A DNA stretch of 9,551 nt from an uncultured Oscillibacter sp. Lineage in GTDB: Bacteria; Bacillota; Clostridia; Oscillospirales; Oscillospiraceae. How positions within the stretch are numbered: the stretch's first letter is position 1; each line of letters starts with the position of its first letter. This document shows positions 5,448 to 9,551 of this stretch, in pieces. The position numbers and the translations under genes are program-made. The stretch covers positions 1-9,551 of the forward strand of contig CAJUOD010000108.1 in assembly GCA_910587875.1 (NCBI GenBank). Direction: 5' to 3'. Under the pieces are notes generated by a model. That model ran no database searches. It was not told the origin of the DNA and worked only from the letters and a program-made list of their open reading frames with translations.

Positions 5448-6767
5448 TTGAACTCCGTCACCGACATTTGGGAGAATGTCCTGCGCCAGCTGCGGGGGAC
5501 GCTCTCCGAGACCACCCTGGCCACCTGGTTCGACGAGCTGCGCATTGTGGACATCCGGGGGAATACCTGCTATCTCCACTGCGCCAGCGATTTTAAAAGG
5601 GGCTATCTGGAGTCCCTGTTTCTGACCAACATCAAGGCCGCCCTTCACGACATCTTCTCCACGGACTTCGAGGTCAAGATCCTGGACGACCCGGGCCTGG
5701 CGGAGTTCCAGGGGGGCGCGGCGCCGAAACGCCAGTCCGACCGGTTTACCTACGCGGAGTTCACCTTCCAGAACTTCGTGGTGGGCCCCTCCAACAAGCT
5801 GGCCCACGCCGCCTCCATGGCGGTGGCGGAGCACCCGGCCAAGAACTACAACCCCCTGCTGATCTACGGGGATTCCGGCCTGGGCAAGACCCACCTGCTT
5901 TACGCCATCGCCAACGTCATCCGGCAGAACGACCCGGCGGCGAAAATCGTCTACATCAAGGGCGACGAGTTCATCAACGAGTTTGTGGAGCTGGTCCGGG
6001 CCAACCGGGGCAGCGAGTTCCGGGCCAAGTACCGGGAGGCGGACCTGCTGCTGGTGGACGACGTGCAGTTCGTGGCGGGCAAGGAGCAGGTCCAGAACGA
6101 GTTTTTCCACACCTTCAACACCCTCTACGAATCGGGCCGCCAGATTGTGCTGACCTCGGACCGTCCCCCGTCTGAAATGACCCTGCTGGACGACCGGCTC
6201 CGGACCCGCTTCGAGTGGGGGCTGCTTGCCGACGTGACGCCGCCGGACTTCGAGACCCGGCTGGCCATTGTGAAGAACAAGGCGGCCCTGCTGGGCATGG
6301 ACCTGCCGGACAATATCGCGGTCCAGATCGCCCAAAAGGTCACCGCCAACGTCCGCCAGCTGGAGGGCACCGTGAACAAGGTCCTGGCCTATAAGGAGCT
6401 CTTGGACCGGGAGACCGACGAGGCCACTGTCAACCGGGCCATGCAGGACATCTTAAAGGGGAGCAACGAGTACATCCCCACGCCGGAGGGCATCCTGGCC
6501 TACGTCAGCCGCTACTACCAGCTGGAGGAGTCCGTGGTGACGGGCCAGCAGCGGGTCCGCGCCGCCGTGGAGGCCCGGCAGATTGCCATGTACCTCATCC
6601 GGGTCATGACCAACCTGTCTCAGGACAACATCGGCCAGCTCTTCGACAACCGGGACCACTCCACCGTCATCCACTCCATCCGCCAGGTGGAGCAGAAGAT
6701 GAAAAAAGACCCGGCCTTCGCCGAGCGGGTGAAGGAGCTGAAGACCAACATCACCTCCCGGCATTGA
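5448..6767 (+). CDS. dnaA: Chromosomal replication initiator protein DnaA
   Basis: DnaA is the AAA+ ATPase that binds DnaA boxes, melts oriC and helps load the helicase. It has 439 residues, close to the 446 of Bacillus subtilis. Domain I (about 1-80) has the typical WENVLRQL / TTLATWF pattern. The domain II linker is short (about 80-97). The AAA+ core carries Walker A GDSGLGKT (141-148), Walker B LLVDDVQF (201-208), sensor 1 LTSDRPP (235-241), the arginine-rich RLRTRFEWGL (250-259) and sensor 2 NVRQLEGTVN (301-310). Domain IV has the DNA-binding signature NRDHSTVIHS (401-410), DHST where many have DHTT. Its basic loop reads GQQRVRAAVEARQ (366-378), less basic than usual, though the arginine that aligns with the minor-groove arginine of E. 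coli appears kept. The start is TTG at 5448 with AGAGAGGTG 8 nt upstream; an ATG at 5420 is out of frame. Confidence 0.98.
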   Translation: MNSVTDIWENVLRQLRGTLSETTLATWFDELRIVDIRGNTCYLHCASDFKRGYLESLFLTNIKAALHDIFSTDFEVKILDDPGLAEFQGGAAPKRQSDRFTYAEFTFQNFVVGPSNKLAHAASMAVAEHPAKNYNPLLIYGDSGLGKTHLLYAIANVIRQNDPAAKIVYIKGDEFINEFVELVRANRGSEFRAKYREADLLLVDDVQFVAGKEQVQNEFFHTFNTLYESGRQIVLTSDRPPSEMTLLDDRLRTRFEWGLLADVTPPDFETRLAIVKNKAALLGMDLPDNIAVQIAQKVTANVRQLEGTVNKVLAYKELLDRETDEATVNRAMQDILKGSNEYIPTPEGILAYVSRYYQLEESVVTGQQRVRAAVEARQIAMYLIRVMTNLSQDNIGQLFDNRDHSTVIHSIRQVEQKMKKDPAFAERVKELKTNITSRH

Positions 6768-6776
6768 CGGGCCCTG

Positions 6777-6798
6777 TTTCCACAATCCGCTGTGGAAA
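6777..6798. repeat. Inverted pair of DnaA boxes, possible hairpin just after dnaA
   Basis: TTTCCACA (6777-6784) and TGTGGAAA (6791-6798) are perfect 8-bp inverted arms with a 6-nt centre. Each arm is the core of a DnaA-box-like site, so the repeat is explained by two facing boxes. An RNA hairpin past the dnaA stop codon is also possible, but there is no T-tract, so it is not a terminator. Confidence 0.6.
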
Positions 6799-6811
6799 AG
6801 GAAAACCTTCC

Positions 6812-6820
6812 TGTGGATAA
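6812..6820 (-). promoter_or_regulatory. Perfect consensus DnaA box
   Basis: TGTGGATAA is the exact reverse complement of TTATCCACA. It is the only perfect box in the window and the likely high-affinity anchor of the origin cluster. Confidence 0.9.
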
Positions 6821-6912
6821 CATTCCCTTCGACAAAGAGCGTGGAGAAGCGCCCCGTTTTTCAACAGGGGCTGTGGAGGCGGAAAGCCTTGCCGTTCCTG
6901 GAAAATTTCCCT

Positions 6913-6950
6913 TTTTCCACAAATCCGCCCCTCTACGTCTACTTCTCCTA
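6913..6950 (+). promoter_or_regulatory. Basal unwinding system: DnaA box, GC-rich spacer and DnaA-trio-like triplets
   Basis: The box TTTTCCACA (6913-6921) is followed by the C-rich spacer AATCCGCCCCT (6922-6932) and then the triplets CTA CGT CTA CTT CTC CTA (6933-6950). On the complementary strand four of the six triplets fit the 3'-(G/A)A(T/A)-5' DnaA-trio pattern fully. CTC fits at its first two positions and CGT does not fit. The order box, GC-rich tract, trios, AT-rich region matches the B. subtilis arrangement, in which DnaA loads from the box onto single-stranded DNA. Confidence 0.72.
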
Positions 6951-6983
6951 AAAGAGATATTTTTTCCTTTCTGAAAAAGAGAG
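6951..6983. other. AT-rich candidate DNA unwinding element
   Basis: These 33 bases are about 73% A+T, including ATATTTTTT and GAAAAAG, in an otherwise GC-rich genome. They lie directly after the trio-like triplets and end just before the dnaN ribosome site (AAGGAGG). Position and composition suit the site where strands first open. Confidence 0.62.
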
Positions 6984-7010
6984 CGCTTCCGGGCGCAAGG
7001 AGGTTATCAA

Positions 7011-8126
7011 ATGAAATTCAGCTGTGAAAAGGCTCTGCTGCAAAACGCCATTTCCGTCACCAGCCGGGCCGTGGCCCAGAAGAGCTCCATCCCCGCCCTG
7101 GAGGGCCTGCTGCTCCACGCCGGGGAGGAGGGCCTGACCGTCTCCGGCTACAACATGCAGACCGGCATCCGGGCCAAGGTCTCCGCCGGCGTGGAGGAGA
7201 AGGGGGAGATCGTCCTGAACGCCCGTCTCTTCGGGGACATCATCCGGCGGATGCCCGACGATATTGTCACCTTTACCGCCAATGAAAAATCCCAGGTCCG
7301 GCTGCGCTGCGGGGACGCGGACTTCGAGATCCCCGGCCTCTCCGCCGCCGACTACCCGGATCTCCCCGAGGTGGAGGACGAGTACGCCGTCTCCATTCAG
7401 CGGAAGGTGCTCCGGGCCATGATTGAGGAGGTGGCCTTCGCCGTCTCCACCAACGAGAGCCGCCCGGTCCACACTGGGGCTCTGTTTGAGATCGGCGAGG
7501 GGGGCCTGACCATGGCCGCCGTGGACGGCTTCCGCCTGGCGGTGCGGAAGGAGCCCCTGGAAAAGCTGGAGGGCGGCGCGTTCTCCTTCGTGGCCCCGGG
7601 CTCGGCCCTGAACGAGGTCAAGGGCATCTGCGGCGACGTGGAGGACCTAGCGGAGATCACCCTGGGCAAGCGGCACATCCTCTTCACCGTGGGCGGCGTG
7701 GAACTCATCTGCCGCCGGCTGGAGGGGGAATTCCTGGACTACCGGAACGCCATCCCCAAGCAGAACCCCATTGCCGTCACCGTGGAGGCCAAGGCCCTGA
7801 TGGAGAGCATCGACCGGGTATCGGTGGTAATCTCCGACAAGCTGAAGAGCCCTGTGCGCTGCCGGTTCGAGGAGGGGAAGGTCCTCCTGTCCGCCAAGAC
7901 GGGCAACGGCGAGGCGAAGGACGTCTGCCGCCTGGAGGGCGACGGCGAGGGACTGGAAATCGGCTTCAACAACCGCTACCTGATGGAGGCCCTGCGCTAC
8001 GCCCCGGCGGACACGGTGCGGGTGGAGCTGAACACCGGCGTGTCCCCGGCCATCCTCGTGCCCACGGACGGCAAGGACAATTTCCTCTACATGGTCCTGC
8101 CCGTCCGGCTGAAAAATTCCGATTGA
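7011..8126 (+). CDS. dnaN: DNA polymerase III beta subunit (sliding clamp)
   Basis: DnaN is the ring-shaped processivity clamp that holds DNA polymerase III and many repair proteins on DNA. It has 371 residues; E. coli has 366 and B. subtilis 378. The N-terminus MKFSCEKALLQNAISVTSRAV, the SSIPALEGLLL segment (25-35) and IPGLSAADYPDLP (107-119) are typical of the first clamp domain. The C-terminus ends in MVLPVRL, the usual position of the strand lining the partner-binding cleft. The ATG at 7011 has a strong AAGGAGG site 7 nt upstream. The gene lies after the origin gap, and yaaA follows after 12 nt, so it probably heads the dnaN-yaaA-recF-remB operon. Nothing is missing or broken. Confidence 0.97.
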   Translation: MKFSCEKALLQNAISVTSRAVAQKSSIPALEGLLLHAGEEGLTVSGYNMQTGIRAKVSAGVEEKGEIVLNARLFGDIIRRMPDDIVTFTANEKSQVRLRCGDADFEIPGLSAADYPDLPEVEDEYAVSIQRKVLRAMIEEVAFAVSTNESRPVHTGALFEIGEGGLTMAAVDGFRLAVRKEPLEKLEGGAFSFVAPGSALNEVKGICGDVEDLAEITLGKRHILFTVGGVELICRRLEGEFLDYRNAIPKQNPIAVTVEAKALMESIDRVSVVISDKLKSPVRCRFEEGKVLLSAKTGNGEAKDVCRLEGDGEGLEIGFNNRYLMEALRYAPADTVRVELNTGVSPAILVPTDGKDNFLYMVLPVRLKNSD

Positions 8127-8138
8127 GGCGGGGCCGCT

Positions 8139-8354
8139 ATGAGGGAAATTACCATTACTACCGAGTTCATCAAGCTTCAGGACCTGCTGAAATTCGCGGG
8201 GCTGGTGGAGACCGGCGGCGAGGCCAAGGAGCGCGTCCAGGCCGGAGAGGTCCTGGTGGGCGGCGAGCCCTGCCTCCAGCGGGGGAAAAAAATCCGCCCC
8301 GGCGACCAGGTCCGCTTCAACGGGGAGACCCTGACGGTGAAGTATGCGGATTGA
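8139..8354 (+). CDS. yaaA: S4-domain RNA-binding protein YaaA
   Basis: This is a 71-residue protein, the same size as B. subtilis YaaA (also called RlbA). It is essentially one S4 RNA-binding fold: FIKLQDLLKFAGLVETGGEAK (about 10-30), VQAGEVLVGGE (33-43) and GKKIRPGDQVRF (49-60) are the usual alpha-L motif elements. The family is linked to RNA or ribosome binding; the exact role is not settled by the sequence. The gene sits in its conserved slot between dnaN (12-nt gap) and recF, whose start it overlaps by 11 nt, implying translational coupling. The GAGGCGGGG ribosome site is modest. Confidence 0.93.
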   Translation: MREITITTEFIKLQDLLKFAGLVETGGEAKERVQAGEVLVGGEPCLQRGKKIRPGDQVRFNGETLTVKYAD

Positions 8355-9450
8355 CCGCCTGGAGCTGGAGGGCTTCCGAAACTACGGCCGGGAGGCCGCA
8401 GACTTCGACCCCCGGTGCAACGTCATCTGCGGCGAAAACGCCCAGGGGAAGACGAATCTTCTGGAGGCCATCGTCTACCTCTCCCGGGGAAAGTCCCCCC
8501 GGGCCCGGACGGACCGGGAGATGATCGGCTTTCAGGAGGAGTCCGCCCGGCTGACGGCTCGGGTGGCTTCCCGGGAGCGGGAGTTTCAGGTTCAGGCGGA
8601 CCTGTTCCGGGGGCGGCGGAGGCGGATCACCGTGAACCAGGTCCCCATCAAGACCAACGCCGCCCTGGGGGACGTGTACCATACGGTTTTGTTCCAGCCG
8701 GAGGATTTGTATTTGATCCGGGAAGGGGCTGCCGCCCGGCGGCGCTTTCTGGACACGGCCCTGTGCCAGCTGCGGCCCCGGTATGCCGCCGCCCTGGCGG
8801 GCTATGAGCGGGCCCGGGAGCAGAAAACCCGGATCCTCCGGGATTACGACCAGCGGCCCGGCCTGCTGGAGGCCCTGCCGGAGTTCAACGAGCAGATGAT
8901 CCGCCTGGGGGCCGCGCTGATTCAGTACCGCCATCAGTTCTGCCTCCGCCTAGCGGAGACCGCCGCCGCCTGCCACCGGGAGTGCTCCGGCGAAAAGGAA
9001 GGCCTGGAGCTTCAATATCAGACGGTTTCCTCCATCGAGGACCCCGGCGCGGACGCCGGGACCCTGGCGGAGCAGCTGCGGCGGCATATGGAATCCCACC
9101 GGGAAGCGGAGCTTGCCTCACGCCTGTGCCTCTCCGGGCCCCACAAGGACGATATTTTCGTGACCATCGACGGGCGGGAGGCCAGGCAGTACGCCTCCCA
9201 GGGCCAGACCCGGACCGCCGCCCTGGCGCTGAAGCTGGCGGAGCGGGAGATCTATAAAAACGCGGCGGGGGAGTACCCCGTCCTGCTGCTGGACGACGTG
9301 CTTTCCGAGCTGGACCCGAAACGCCAGGAGTTTGTCCTGAACCGCATCGCGGGAGGGCAGGTCTTTATTACCTGCTGCGAGGAGGACCGGCTGCCCAGTC
9401 TCTTGGGAGGCAGGGTGTTCCATGTGGAGCGGGGGAGAATTTTACCATAA
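8344..9450 (+). CDS. recF: DNA replication and repair ATPase RecF
   Basis: RecF is an SMC/ABC-like ATPase that, with RecO and RecR, loads RecA at single-strand gaps and helps restart stalled forks. It has 368 residues, normal for the family. The N-terminus IDRLELEGFRNY (3-14) is the typical opening strand. Walker A is GENAQGKT (30-37), followed by NLLEAI. The family segment FQPEDLYLI..G..RRRFLD lies at 117-137. GPHKDD (265-270), the ABC signature SQGQTRTAAL (285-294) and Walker B VLLLDDVLSELD (313-324) complete the ATPase head. The ATG at 8344 lies inside the end of yaaA. No strong ribosome site is seen, so it probably relies on coupling from yaaA. remB follows 12 nt after the stop. Confidence 0.97.
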   Translation: MRIDRLELEGFRNYGREAADFDPRCNVICGENAQGKTNLLEAIVYLSRGKSPRARTDREMIGFQEESARLTARVASREREFQVQADLFRGRRRRITVNQVPIKTNAALGDVYHTVLFQPEDLYLIREGAAARRRFLDTALCQLRPRYAAALAGYERAREQKTRILRDYDQRPGLLEALPEFNEQMIRLGAALIQYRHQFCLRLAETAAACHRECSGEKEGLELQYQTVSSIEDPGADAGTLAEQLRRHMESHREAELASRLCLSGPHKDDIFVTIDGREARQYASQGQTRTAALALKLAEREIYKNAAGEYPVLLLDDVLSELDPKRQEFVLNRIAGGQVFITCCEEDRLPSLLGGRVFHVERGRILP

Positions 9451-9462
9451 GGGGAGGACGCC

Positions 9463-9551
9463 ATGTATCTGCACCTGGGCCAAAACGAGATCATCCCCCA
9501 GCGCCGGATCATCGGCATCTTCGACCTGGACAAATGCAGCTATGAGAAGCG
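9463..9551 (+). CDS. remB: Extracellular matrix regulator RemB (DUF370), 3' end outside window
   Basis: About 29 residues are visible, opening MYLHLGQNEIIPQRRIIGIF and then DLDKCSYEKR. This matches the start of RemB (YaaB) of B. subtilis, a small DNA-binding regulator related to RemA, about 80-90 residues in full. Its slot directly after recF is conserved in Firmicutes. The ATG at 9463 has a GGAGG site 5 nt upstream. The gene has no stop in the window only because it runs off the edge. Its targets in this organism are unknown. Confidence 0.88.
   Translation, partial: MYLHLGQNEIIPQRRIIGIFDLDKCSYEK

Larger units (their letters stand above)
6768..7010 (+). other. oriC: Probable replication origin (oriC): DnaA-box cluster between dnaA and dnaN
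   Basis: This 243-bp gap has no gene and is rich in TTATCCACA-like sites. Sites seen: GTTTCCACA 6776-6784 (+, 7/9), TGTGGAAAA 6791-6799 (-, 8/9), TGTGGATAA 6812-6820 (-, 9/9), CGTGGAGAA 6840-6848 (-, 7/9), TTTTCAACA 6858-6866 (+, 7/9) and TTTTCCACA 6913-6921 (+, 8/9). A 6/9 site lies at 6872-6880 (-). Box density, position next to dnaA, and divergent gene orientation on either side support an origin. A palindrome GGAAAATTTCC sits at 6900-6910. No clear dnaN promoter is seen, so dnaN may depend on dnaA transcripts or on an undetected promoter. Confidence 0.88.

Noticed and set aside
5373..6335. Minus-strand open frame of 320 codons opposite dnaA
   Set aside because: It covers the dnaA promoter and the AAA+ core in antisense, so it is a shadow of dnaA.
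1..9551. CRISPR arrays, insertion sequences, tRNA or rRNA genes, prophage genes
   Set aside because: Reading both strands showed no regularly spaced repeats, transposase motifs, tRNA-like cloverleafs or rRNA signatures. The window is densely filled by chromosomal genes.

Overview
This window is the dnaA end of a bacterial chromosome and very probably contains the replication origin. The right half has the order dnaA, dnaN, yaaA (S4-domain protein), recF, remB, all on the plus strand, which is the classical Firmicutes origin arrangement. RemB and an S-layer-homology (SLH) surface protein also point to Firmicutes. The GC-rich third codon positions and the style of the proteins suggest a high-GC member of the Clostridia, perhaps an Oscillospiraceae-type gut anaerobe. 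That placement is inference from the sequence alone.

Left arm (1-5189, all on the minus strand): a 3'-truncated EF-G-like GTPase of the EF-G2 type; a secreted protein with three SLH repeats, a Cys-rich zinc-finger-like segment and a C-terminal CHAP-type cysteine hydrolase domain; and a complete phosphoglucomutase/phosphomannomutase-family enzyme (PgcA-like). The mutase has a near-perfect sigma-A promoter and a rho-independent terminator. The EF-G-like gene has its own recognisable promoter. The SLH gene sits between them as a separate unit.

Centre (5190-5447): a divergent control region with back-to-back sigma-A promoters, TTGACA-N17-TATAAT leftward to the mutase and TTGCCA-N17-TATAAT rightward to dnaA. 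It also has a direct repeat TCTCCCGGGG, one copy of which lies inside the mutase promoter spacer. dnaA starts at TTG.

Right arm (5448-9551, all plus): dnaA is followed by a 243-bp gap holding a cluster of DnaA boxes: one perfect, two with one mismatch, and several weaker ones. The last box is followed by a short GC-rich tract, a run of CTA/CTT-type triplets that fit the DnaA-trio pattern, and then an AT-rich stretch. That is the layout of the basal unwinding system described for Bacillus subtilis oriC. dnaN (sliding clamp), yaaA, recF and the start of remB follow with short gaps or overlaps, as an operon.

Genes point away from the origin on both sides, so transcription runs with the replication forks. 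The replication genes look ordinary. The items most worth a second look are the oriC architecture, the EF-G paralogue lacking the canonical GTPase histidine, and the SLH / zinc-finger / CHAP surface protein. No clearly new multi-gene system is visible.
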